Positions 33,567 to 40,977 of a DNA stretch of 64,000 bases are shown here, piece by piece. Source of the DNA: Flavobacterium sp. UBA6135 (GTDB lineage: Bacteria; Bacteroidota; Bacteroidia; Flavobacteriales; Flavobacteriaceae); assembly GCF_002428305.1 (NCBI RefSeq), contig NZ_DIVJ01000048.1, forward strand, positions 1 through 64,000. The letters run 5' to 3'. The translations under genes and the position numbers were made by a program. Below the pieces are notes generated by a model. It did not search any database, had not been told where the DNA came from, and saw only the letters and a list, made by a program, of their open reading frames with translations. The first letter of the stretch is position 1, and each line of letters begins with the position of its first letter.

Positions 33567-33911
33567 TTATTCTTTTCTCTCATATAAGCAACATCCATGA
33601 AGGTCATTATAAACTTCATCTTTTGCTTTTGCTTTATTGGTATCGTGACCCACTTTTGCTATTGCCTCGTGAACTTGATCAATTGAACATTTGGTTTCAT
33701 CTAAGATTAAATGCAAATCATGATGATCAATATGCCATGTGGCCGATTTAACACCTTTTACAGACAATGCAGCCTTTTCAATACGTTTTTTACACATATC
33801 ACAATTGCCATTTACTTCGATATCGTATTTAGCATTTTTATTTTTCTTCTCTTGAGCTTGAACTGAAATTCCTAAGAAAGATATCATCAGTAGTAAAATT
33901 ATTTTTTTCAT
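33567..33911 (-). CDS. Secreted heavy-metal-associated (HMA) domain protein
   Basis: The 114-residue protein has a signal peptide ending near VQAQ and an HMA fold (about 27-92) with the metal-binding pair C37-D-M-C40 in NGNCDMCKKRIEKAA. A His-rich strand (HIDHHDLHLIL) and a second Cys pair (HGCC, C107-C108) near the C-terminus are unusual and could add metal sites. It would act as a periplasmic or outer-membrane-facing metallochaperone, most likely for copper. It lies between a TonB-dependent receptor and a DUF2490 gene. Confidence 0.85.
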   Translation of the reverse strand: MKKIILLLMISFLGISVQAQEKKNKNAKYDIEVNGNCDMCKKRIEKAALSVKGVKSATWHIDHHDLHLILDETKCSIDQVHEAIAKVGHDTNKAKAKDEVYNDLHGCCLYERKE

Positions 33912-33947
33912 TTTTAATATTGATATTTTTATTGATTTTTGAGATTG

Positions 33948-36182
33948 TTATTGAATTTTAAATCGTAATCCGGCATAATACATCGCACCAAAAACCGGAG
34001 CATATACCATTGAACTATCAAAATACGCACCAAAAGGATCGTTGCTTCCTAAAATTGCATTTTTTTGTTGGTAATTTCCAAAGTTTTCGGCTCCCACATA
34101 GACTTCAAAAGTTCTAGAAAATGTTTTGGTAACCTGTGCATTCATCACCGAAAAAGGATTTGTAAATTCTTTTAATCGATATTCCTCCGGGTTAGTTTGT
34201 GTTCGTGGCAAACGTTGTTTTCCCATCCAATTATAGGTAAAATCAAATTTCCATTGTTGCCCGTTATCTTTCACATGTGTTTCATAAGCAATGTTTGTGA
34301 AAAAACGATGTTTGGCTTGCAAAGGTCTTTCTACTAAACCAATCGTGTAATCTGTTTGAACATCATAATATTTATAAGCTGTTCTAATGTTGAAATGCGT
34401 TGAAAATTCATAACTCAAATCTACTTGCAAACTATTGGCAAACGATTTTCCGTCAAGATTATAAAAAAGTACTTGTTGCGGACTATTATCCACATCAACA
34501 ATGGCTTGGTTTTGAAAATCGGTTCGATAAAAATCTACTGAAAATTCAGCATCTTTTCCAAACAGCTTAAATCCTTGTAAAAAACTAACGCCATAATTCC
34601 ATGCAATTTCAGCATCTAATCCGTAAATTTTTCCGTTAGTATCTAAAATTTGAAATTGACGTGATGATGCAAAAAGTTGTTGGTTTTCGGCAAAAATATT
34701 AGCACTTCTTTTCCCTCTTCCGGCAGAAACTCTAAAAGTGGTTTTTTCAAAAGGTTTGTATCGTAAATGAGCTCTTGGCGTAACAAAAACCCCTAAACGA
34801 TTGTGATAATCAATTCGACCGCCTAAAACATAACTCAAATCGTCATCATTGCAATAGGTGTATTCGAAAAAAGTTCCGATGGAATTGTCAATTCTACTAA
34901 AATCAGTTGCATTCACTACTTCACTAAATTGATCATAAGTGAAATTAATACCTGTTGCAAATTTGTGTAACGTATTGCTTATAATCGAATTGTAAATCAA
35001 ATTGGAATAAAAACTACGTTGCGTGATATCATATTCATTTAATCCAAAATACGAATTTTGTTTATGATAATTGAATGCGTTTTGAAAACCAAAACTTCGC
35101 CATGGAATTTCAGGAGAAACACGACCAATTTTTGAGGAAACATCTAACTTTTCCGTACTGATTTCTGAACCCCAAAAATTGGTTGTTCCTTTATCTCTAT
35201 CCGGATCAAAATCTACTTGACCGGTTTGTTTTTCATCATTCATATAACGAAGATTAATAAAACTCACCCAGCCTTTTTCGGCATCAACATATTGCCAACG
35301 ATTGATGGCATTGATTTGTTTACCTATCGGATTATCTAAAAATCCGTCATCATTCATGTCATTTTTAGAAACTCTTGCATTTCCGTGAAGAAACAAACTA
35401 GTTGACCATTTGTCGGATATTTTTCTATTAAAATGCGTATTCAACTCAAAGCGTGAATCGGTTGAACCATAAGCATTCAAGAAAAAAGGGATATCATCAT
35501 GAGGTTTAATCATTTCATAATTGATTTGACCTGAAATGCTTTCAAAACCATTGGCTACCGAACCTGCTCCTTTGGTAATTTGAATGCTTTCTACCCAAGT
35601 TCCGGGCACAAAAGAAAGTCCGTAAGCCTGAGAAGCTCCACGAATAGCCGGAATGTTTTCTTCTGTCATCAAAATATAGGGACTTGTCAATCCTAACATT
35701 CTAATTTGACGACTACCGGAAACCGCATCCGAAAAATTCACATCAATGGATGGATTGGTTTCAAAACTTTCAGACAAATTACAACAAGCTGCTTTTAGCA
35801 ATTCTTTGCTTGTCATCGTTTGAACATTGGCTGGAGTTAAGTAATTTTTTTGAAGTGATTTTCTAACTTTAGTTAATGTCACCTCATCAAGTGTGGTGTC
35901 AAACTCTAAATTTTTAGTCACAAATTTAGGTTCAATGACCGTGACTTTTTCAGTTTTAAAGCCAACATAACTTATAACTAAGACCGTATTTTCTGAAGAA
36001 TAAGGAATTGAAAAATTCCCTTTTTCGTCTGTAACAGTACCAATTTCTGTATTTTCCCAATAAATATTTACACCGGGAAGTGGTAGATTGTTTTCATAAG
36101 TAATTTTGCCGTTTATTTTTTCTTGAGAAAAAGAATAAATTGTAGTGAGTAAAAAGATGAAAACGATTATGGTTTTTTTCAT
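33948..36182 (-). CDS. TonB-dependent receptor with carboxypeptidase-like N-terminal domain
   Basis: The 744-residue protein has a signal peptide, a CarboxypepD_reg-like domain (about 21-100, QEKINGKITYENNLPLPGVN), a plug (about 115-235, including SGSRQIRMLGLTSPYILMTE and KGAGSVANGFESISGQIN) and a barrel to the C-terminus, which ends in FKIQ. A Cys pair (LLKAACCNLSESF) in the plug is uncommon and may bind metal or form a disulphide. It is second in an operon between a Cys-rich secreted protein and an HMA metallochaperone, so a metal or metal complex is the likely cargo. Confidence 0.88.
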   Translation of the reverse strand: MKKTIIVFIFLLTTIYSFSQEKINGKITYENNLPLPGVNIYWENTEIGTVTDEKGNFSIPYSSENTVLVISYVGFKTEKVTVIEPKFVTKNLEFDTTLDEVTLTKVRKSLQKNYLTPANVQTMTSKELLKAACCNLSESFETNPSIDVNFSDAVSGSRQIRMLGLTSPYILMTEENIPAIRGASQAYGLSFVPGTWVESIQITKGAGSVANGFESISGQINYEMIKPHDDIPFFLNAYGSTDSRFELNTHFNRKISDKWSTSLFLHGNARVSKNDMNDDGFLDNPIGKQINAINRWQYVDAEKGWVSFINLRYMNDEKQTGQVDFDPDRDKGTTNFWGSEISTEKLDVSSKIGRVSPEIPWRSFGFQNAFNYHKQNSYFGLNEYDITQRSFYSNLIYNSIISNTLHKFATGINFTYDQFSEVVNATDFSRIDNSIGTFFEYTYCNDDDLSYVLGGRIDYHNRLGVFVTPRAHLRYKPFEKTTFRVSAGRGKRSANIFAENQQLFASSRQFQILDTNGKIYGLDAEIAWNYGVSFLQGFKLFGKDAEFSVDFYRTDFQNQAIVDVDNSPQQVLFYNLDGKSFANSLQVDLSYEFSTHFNIRTAYKYYDVQTDYTIGLVERPLQAKHRFFTNIAYETHVKDNGQQWKFDFTYNWMGKQRLPRTQTNPEEYRLKEFTNPFSVMNAQVTKTFSRTFEVYVGAENFGNYQQKNAILGSNDPFGAYFDSSMVYAPVFGAMYYAGLRFKIQ

Positions 36183-36242
36183 GTAAAAAATTTTAAATTA
36201 AACAAAGTAATTCACTAAATGTGAGAACAGTTTAATTTAAAA

Positions 36243-36659
36243 TTAGGCGTAAAATACCAATTGAGAATAAAGTTTATATAACGGAGGTGTATTTGAATCA
36301 CAATAATAATGCAACTCTTCTTTGTTAATTTCTCCTGTAAATTCAGCAAAAACCGGAAGTTGATAGTTTGAAAGAAACGCCACAAAAGAGAAATCAAAGT
36401 TGATTTGACTAACAAGCATTTCGTCAAAATCGGCTTGAACAGTTTCGTCAGAACAACAACCATCATGATCGGAAAAAGAAGAACTACAACATGATTTTTC
36501 ATCAGGCTGAGCATCCATTTCACAAGGTTCTTCCAAATTAAAAATGGATGATATTGAAGCAATTTCACCTCCACAATAATGCACATTAAAAGCCAACCCA
36601 CTGGTAGCAACCAATAAGTGAATAGCCAAAAACAAGCTCATGGATTTTTTAAAATTCAT
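36243..36659 (-). CDS. HYC_CC_PP family Cys-rich secreted protein
   Basis: The start is the ATG at 36659; a candidate -7 box ends only four bases before it. The 138-residue protein has a signal-like hydrophobic N-terminus and then the family signatures: H27-Y28-C29, single Cys 46, Cys pairs 57-58 and 68-69, a CDS Cys at 120, and Pro pair 125-126. The name is the descriptive one I recall for this family, whose function is not known. Clustered Cys and His in an exported protein suggest metal binding. It is the first gene of the operon with the TonB receptor, HMA and DUF2490 genes. Confidence 0.8.
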   Translation of the reverse strand: MNFKKSMSLFLAIHLLVATSGLAFNVHYCGGEIASISSIFNLEEPCEMDAQPDEKSCCSSSFSDHDGCCSDETVQADFDEMLVSQINFDFSFVAFLSNYQLPVFAEFTGEINKEELHYYCDSNTPPLYKLYSQLVFYA

Positions 36660-36663
36660 AATG

Positions 36664-36691
36664 CAAAAGTACAATTTTTTGAAATAGTCAA
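36664..36691 (-). promoter_or_regulatory. Promoter of the metal operon
   Basis: On the minus strand TTG (36691-36689) and TACTTTTG (36671-36664) are 17 bp apart. The -7 box ends four bases before the ATG, so the mRNA may have almost no leader. Confidence 0.6.
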
Positions 36692-36713
36692 CAGTAATTT
36701 GATGTTAAAACAA

Positions 36714-38069
36714 TTAAACTTCAACAATTTGACCCAATAGCGGTACTTTGCAGTTGTAATTAAATGTTTCTATTATTTTTAATCGTAAGGCATCGGCAGC
36801 TTCATTTTCGCCATGAACCATAAAAATCATTTTGGGTGGAGCTTGTAGTTCTTTCAACCAATTTAGTAAATCATTTTGATCTCCATGAGCAGAAAGTCCT
36901 TCAACCAAAACAACTCTTGCGTTTACAGTATAATATTTGCCAAAAAATTTAATTTCTTTATCACCTTCTAAAAGTTTTCTACCGCGGGTTCCTTCAGCTT
37001 GATAACCAACCAGCATTACTGTGTTCTCTGGTTTATCAATATATCTTTCAAGATAAGATAACACCCTTCCGCCGGTAATCATTCCGCTGGCGGCAATTAC
37101 AACTTTGGGCTGTTTGCTATAAATTGCTGCAATGGAATCTTCAAAGTCAGAAATCATTGTGAACACACTACACATTTCTTCGCACTCGTGAGGATTCAGT
37201 TTATGCCATTTTATGTTTTCTTTAAAGACATCAATAACTTTAATTCCCATTGGGGTATCTATAATATAAGGGATATCGGGAATTCGATTCTGTTTTTTTA
37301 ACTGCCACAACAAATACATTAACGTTTGAGCTCGTTCTACCGCAAAACTTGGAATAATTACGTTTCCTCCTTTTGCAACTGTTTCATTGATGATATTTTC
37401 TAACTCAAAATAAACATCTGTTTCAGGATGAACTCTGTTGCCATAGGTACTTTCCAAGAATATAAAATCTCCTGATTTCGGTTTTTGTGACGGATACATC
37501 AAAACATCATCATCTTGACCAATATCGCCAGAGAACACAAACTCTTTTCCATCAACATGCAACGAAATAGAACAAGCACCTAAAATATGTCCGGCTTGAA
37601 AAAATGAAAAAAAGGCATCTTCTGATAGGCGGATTTGCTGGTCTTTCTCTACCACTCTAAAAAATGAAGTTACTTGTTCTGCATCAGCAACGGTATACAA
37701 AGGTTCTGCCGGATTGTGTTTAGAAAAATGCTCCTGATTGGCTTTTGATGCTTCTTCTTCTTGGATTTTGGCACTATCGGCTAAAATTAATTTTGCAATT
37801 TGTTTGGTTGGAGCAGTACAAAATATTTTTCCTTTAAATCCATTTTTCACCAACAAAGGCAACCATCCACAATGATCCAGATGTCCATGTGTCAATAATA
37901 CAAAATCTATAGTTGAAGGTGCTACTGACAAAGGTGCTCGATTTAGTTCTCGCAAGGCTTTGACACCTTGAAACATGCCACAATCAACTAAAATCCGTAA
38001 TTCATCATGTTCAATAAGTGTTTTTGAGCCAGTAACTGTACCTGTTCCTCCTAAAAATTGAATTTTCAT
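36714..38069 (-). CDS. Beta-CASP metallo-beta-lactamase-fold nuclease
   Basis: The 451-residue protein begins like a CPSF-73/RNase J relative: MKIQFLGGTGTVTGSKTLIE, then the metal motif HGHLDH (61-66), a later H in FFQAGHILGACS, and D in SGDIGQDDD. The beta-CASP region and a C-terminal RMMBL segment (ARVVLVEGLSAHGDQNDLLNWL, HGE) follow. Such proteins are RNA endo- or exonucleases with zinc. No signal peptide. It lies 12 bp after the ATP-cone nuclease gene in the same direction. Confidence 0.88.
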   Translation of the reverse strand: MKIQFLGGTGTVTGSKTLIEHDELRILVDCGMFQGVKALRELNRAPLSVAPSTIDFVLLTHGHLDHCGWLPLLVKNGFKGKIFCTAPTKQIAKLILADSAKIQEEEASKANQEHFSKHNPAEPLYTVADAEQVTSFFRVVEKDQQIRLSEDAFFSFFQAGHILGACSISLHVDGKEFVFSGDIGQDDDVLMYPSQKPKSGDFIFLESTYGNRVHPETDVYFELENIINETVAKGGNVIIPSFAVERAQTLMYLLWQLKKQNRIPDIPYIIDTPMGIKVIDVFKENIKWHKLNPHECEEMCSVFTMISDFEDSIAAIYSKQPKVVIAASGMITGGRVLSYLERYIDKPENTVMLVGYQAEGTRGRKLLEGDKEIKFFGKYYTVNARVVLVEGLSAHGDQNDLLNWLKELQAPPKMIFMVHGENEAADALRLKIIETFNYNCKVPLLGQIVEV

Positions 38070-38081
38070 AGTAAATTATAT

Positions 38082-38906
38082 TTAATTGCATAATTCGCTT
38101 GCTTCCTTGAGTATGTTATTTATTCTATTGGAACTCAAACCAACTTTTGACAACCAGATTGGCTTTTTAAGCAAATCTTTCACTGTTATAATGTCCTGCA
38201 TTAACAACTTGTCTTTTTCTAATCGTGTTAGAGTTGTCAAACAAGTTACAGGATACATTTGATAACTATCTATTTTATTTTTTAAACCGTTTTCAAACGG
38301 ATAATCCCAACTTAAAAGATGTAAATCACAACACAAACCAAATTTGACAGCATCTTCGGTAAATCGATTATTAGAAATTATCCAGCACTTTTCAATACTC
38401 TCATTTTCATTAAAGAGATGTGCTTTTTTACCTTTTAAGTCGTTAAAACGTGATAGAATATACATAGGCACTTTTACATCAGTTTTAGCATCTTGATTGC
38501 CGTGAAACTTACATTCAATCATTGCAATTTGATTGTCTAATTTGATCACCACATCAACTTCATGACTAACACATTTTCCGTCTAAAATTAGATTTGTTAT
38601 TGTTTGAAAACCTTCAAATTCAAATAGTTTGGCGATGTATTTTTCAAAATAAAAGCCAGCAGGCCCTAAATCTTGAATAGCTGTTCTTAAATTGTAACGT
38701 GCCGCATGAACATTTGAAAAGCTTTTTAAAAGTTGAAAAGCCAATTTATAAATCTTTTTGGTTGGAATGCCTTCATATAACGCTTTTTCAATCTCGTGCA
38801 TTACTTGACTGATTATTTTGTCGTTTGCACCTGATTTTAGTAAAGAATTCTTAAGCTTCTCCCTTTCAAAATGCACCAACTCACCGGAAAATTTTGTAAC
38901 TTTCAT
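38082..38906 (-). CDS. ATP-cone, Mrr-type nuclease and helix-hairpin-helix fusion
   Basis: This 274-residue protein has three parts. Residues 1-85 resemble an ATP-cone domain (TKFSGELVHFEREKLKNSLL and KLAFQLLKSFSNVHAARYNL). Residues 86-200 form an Mrr/PD-(D/E)xK-type nuclease with D118 in SHEVDVVI and E131-C-K133 in IAMIECKFHG. The C-terminus (about 225-274) is helix-hairpin-helix-like (ITVKDLLKKPIWLSKVGLSS). The ATP cone suggests nucleotide control of a nuclease. It is followed by a beta-CASP nuclease and preceded by xrtF-associated genes, with gaps of 12 and 33 bp. Confidence 0.8.
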   Translation of the reverse strand: MKVTKFSGELVHFEREKLKNSLLKSGANDKIISQVMHEIEKALYEGIPTKKIYKLAFQLLKSFSNVHAARYNLRTAIQDLGPAGFYFEKYIAKLFEFEGFQTITNLILDGKCVSHEVDVVIKLDNQIAMIECKFHGNQDAKTDVKVPMYILSRFNDLKGKKAHLFNENESIEKCWIISNNRFTEDAVKFGLCCDLHLLSWDYPFENGLKNKIDSYQMYPVTCLTTLTRLEKDKLLMQDIITVKDLLKKPIWLSKVGLSSNRINNILKEASELCN

Positions 38907-38939
38907 ATCAAATGAATTTCACTATTAAAGATATGAAAT

Positions 38940-39389
38940 TTATTCGGAACCAGCGTTTTTTTGAATGTAAAAAGCAGGTATAAATAAGAGTAAAAACAAA
39001 GGTTGAATTAGAAATCTTCTAATATAAAACAACAAAAAATTATAACTTTCATTAGAAAACTGTAGTAAAATAAAAAAAGCAACAATTAATACAAAAAATA
39101 AAAGCAAGTATAGAATCATTGCGAATTTTACAAGTTGTATATCTTTAAGAATTACATATAAAACAAGCAAAGAAAGAGAAGTATTTAATAGATATCGAAA
39201 TAATAAATTCCAAAACAACGCAAAAGAGTTGTAATCAGGAAATGGCAAATTGAGGTAATCATTTTTAAAATAATTTAAAAATGGGTCATAAAACATTACT
39301 GTTTCGTAATTACGCAAAAGTGCAAAACCAAGCAAACAAAGCAGTAGTATAAAAAATCCTTTTTTATCTTGTTGAAGTTGTTTTAGCAT
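38940..39389 (-). CDS. Exosortase F system-associated membrane protein
   Basis: The 149-residue protein has about four TM helices and almost no soluble part. Its N-terminus contains FALLRNYETVMFYDPFLNYF and then DYLNLPFPDYNSFALFWNLLF, the pattern of the small protein found beside XrtF in flavobacteria. It overlaps the end of xrtF by 26 bp. Its exact job in the exosortase system is unknown. Confidence 0.8.
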   Translation of the reverse strand: MLKQLQQDKKGFFILLLCLLGFALLRNYETVMFYDPFLNYFKNDYLNLPFPDYNSFALFWNLLFRYLLNTSLSLLVLYVILKDIQLVKFAMILYLLLFFVLIVAFFILLQFSNESYNFLLFYIRRFLIQPLFLLLFIPAFYIQKNAGSE

Positions 39390-39921
39390 AAAAAGAAAAT
39401 TTATTTACCCAAATTATCCACAATAAAAACACTACACCATAAATTACTAAAGGAAAAACAACCCCATGAAGAATATGCTCATGTTGTGGATAATAAAACA
39501 ATGCAATTGACAACAGTGCAATCCTAATTATATTTAAAAGATGAATTAGTAAACAACCGGAAAGTATAAAAATCATAGTTGTAATTAATTTTCCTTTGAA
39601 AGCCAAAACAAAAGCAACAAATAAAATCATAACACTTACTGCATTACATCCTTCAACAACTCGGGCAACATATTTTTGATTTACAAATAGTTTATAAGAC
39701 GGTTCCGATTCATGCGGTTGAATTTCGCTCGAATGTCCAAAAAAAACAATTGTTTTTTGAGTTTGTGAGGCAACTACCTCCGTAAATCGATCGTTTTCAT
39801 TTTTAGCCACATCATATTGACTCAAATAATACTGATAAAGAAGTGTCAAAACAGCATAAGTCAAAAAGAATTTAGCCAAAAAAGTCAAAAAGGGTTTGTA
39901 TTGCGTAAAATAGTTTTTCAA
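39364..39921 (-). CDS. xrtF: Exosortase family protein XrtF
   Basis: I choose the TTG at 39921 (MKNYFTQYKPFL) because a full promoter ends just upstream; a TTG at 39939 would lie inside its -7 box. The 185-residue membrane protein has the exosortase catalytic residues: Cys in VARVVEGCNAVSVM (C92), Arg in NIIRIALL (R133) and His in HEHILHGVVFP (H149 or H152). Exosortases cleave and anchor proteins with a C-terminal sorting signal. No obvious PEP-CTERM-like substrate gene is in the window. The small partner gene overlaps its end, and the methionine-R-sulfoxide reductase gene is divergent. Confidence 0.85.
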   Translation of the reverse strand: MKNYFTQYKPFLTFLAKFFLTYAVLTLLYQYYLSQYDVAKNENDRFTEVVASQTQKTIVFFGHSSEIQPHESEPSYKLFVNQKYVARVVEGCNAVSVMILFVAFVLAFKGKLITTMIFILSGCLLIHLLNIIRIALLSIALFYYPQHEHILHGVVFPLVIYGVVFLLWIIWVNKFSFYAKTTSTR

Positions 39922-39936
39922 TGGATTGATTTTTAA

Positions 39937-39965
39937 CAAAAATATATAAAAATCAGGTTTTTCAA
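39937..39965 (-). promoter_or_regulatory. Promoter of xrtF
   Basis: On the minus strand TTG (39965-39963) and TATTTTTG (39944-39937) are 18 bp apart. The predicted start falls just upstream of the TTG start codon at 39921. Confidence 0.6.
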
Positions 39966-39970
39966 TACTT

Positions 39971-39978
39971 TATATTTG
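39971..39978 (+). promoter_or_regulatory. Possible -7 box of the fRMsr gene
   Basis: TATATTTG fits TAnnTTTG, 14 bp before the ATG at 39993, and lies back-to-back with the xrtF promoter. No TTG at the proper distance was seen. Confidence 0.4.
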
Positions 39979-39992
39979 CAAAAAAATAGCTA

Positions 39993-40448
39993 ATGAAATT
40001 TGAGAAACTAAAACCTGGAGTGATTGAAATACTTCAAAAACCGAATATTGAAATCAACGAAAAACTAAAAAATCTTTGCCAATATTTACAAGATAATGTT
40101 TCCTACTACAATTGGGTAGGTTATTATTTTGCAAATCACGATAATCAAACATTGCATCTTGGTCCTTATGTTGGTGCAGAAACCGATCACACCGTTATCC
40201 CTTTCGGAAAAGGAATTTGCGGGCAAGTTGCCGTTTCTAATCAGAATTTTGTAGTTCCGGATGTTGCTGCTCAGGATAATTATATTGCATGCAGTATAAC
40301 TGTAAAATCCGAAATCGTCGTTCCGCTTTTTGTGAATGGCGAAAATATTGGCCAAATTGACATTGACAGTCATGCCCTAGATCCATTTACTGAATCAGAC
40401 GAACGTTTTTTGGAATTTGTAAACAAGGAAGTTGCAAAGTTGTATTAG
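39993..40448 (+). CDS. msrC: Free methionine-R-sulfoxide reductase (GAF fold)
   Basis: The 151-residue GAF protein has the fRMsr pattern: VSYYNWVGYYFA, then GKGICGQVA (C76), YIACSITVKSEIVVPL (C100) and GQIDIDSHALDPF. The 24-residue spacing of C76 and C100 matches the catalytic pair C94/C118 of the E. coli enzyme as I remember it. The third Cys of that enzyme (C84) has no counterpart here, so a two-Cys cycle is likely. It reduces free methionine-R-sulfoxide in the cytoplasm. It is divergent from xrtF. Confidence 0.88.
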   Translation: MKFEKLKPGVIEILQKPNIEINEKLKNLCQYLQDNVSYYNWVGYYFANHDNQTLHLGPYVGAETDHTVIPFGKGICGQVAVSNQNFVVPDVAAQDNYIACSITVKSEIVVPLFVNGENIGQIDIDSHALDPFTESDERFLEFVNKEVAKLY

Positions 40449-40455
40449 AAAAAAC

Positions 40456-40485
40456 TTGTCCATCTAAAAAATAAAATTACCTTTG
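40456..40485 (+). promoter_or_regulatory. Promoter of rpsO
   Basis: TTG (40456-40458) and TACCTTTG (40478-40485) are 19 bp apart and match the Bacteroidetes promoter closely. The predicted start gives a leader of about 50 bases to the rpsO ATG. Confidence 0.75.
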
Positions 40486-40542
40486 CAACCGAATTAGGAA
40501 ACACCTATTTCATACATAAAAATCATTTAAAATAATATTGGA

Positions 40543-40812
40543 ATGTATTTAACTAAAGAAACAAAAGCTGAAATCTTCGCGAAACACGGAGGAAAGGCTG
40601 AAAACACTGGTTCTACAGAAGGACAAGTTGCCCTTTTTACTTTTAGAATCGCTCACTTAACTGAGCATTTGAAAAAAAATCGTCATGATTACAACACTGA
40701 ACGTTCATTAGTACTTTTAGTAGGTAAAAGAAGAAGTCTTCTTGACTACTTAAAGAAAAAAGATGTTGTGAAATATCGTGAGTTAATTAAAGAATTAGGA
40801 ATTAGAAAATAA
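40543..40812 (+). CDS. rpsO: Ribosomal protein S15
   Basis: The 89-residue protein has the S15 length and the motif block GSTEGQVALFTFRIAHLTEHL, ending YRELIKELGIRK. It binds 16S rRNA early in small-subunit assembly. It lies upstream of pnp as in many bacteria, but a strong terminator separates them. Confidence 0.97.
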   Translation: MYLTKETKAEIFAKHGGKAENTGSTEGQVALFTFRIAHLTEHLKKNRHDYNTERSLVLLVGKRRSLLDYLKKKDVVKYRELIKELGIRK

Positions 40813-40818
40813 TCAACT

Positions 40819-40842
40819 AAGGGGCTTTGTGCCCCTTTTTGT
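40819..40842 (+). terminator. Terminator after rpsO
   Basis: AAGGGGC (40819-40825) pairs with GCCCCTT (40831-40837) around TTTGT; a T-run follows. Confidence 0.85.
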
Positions 40843-40977
40843 TTTACATATTTTAACGTAAAGTTCCCGTTTGCCTTTGGGTAGGGAATAAAAAAGTTTG
40901 GTTTTTCATTGGGTTACACAACAACTACACACAACAACACAACGAAACCTAATAATTAATACCAAATTAGAATTTTT

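Noticed and set aside
36215..36610. 131-codon frame overlapping the HYC_CC_PP gene
   Set aside because: It is out of frame with the conserved Cys signatures and lacks a signal peptide or family match.
39922..39939. Earlier TTG start of xrtF at 39939
   Set aside because: The TTG is part of the -7 box TATTTTTG, so transcription should begin downstream of it.
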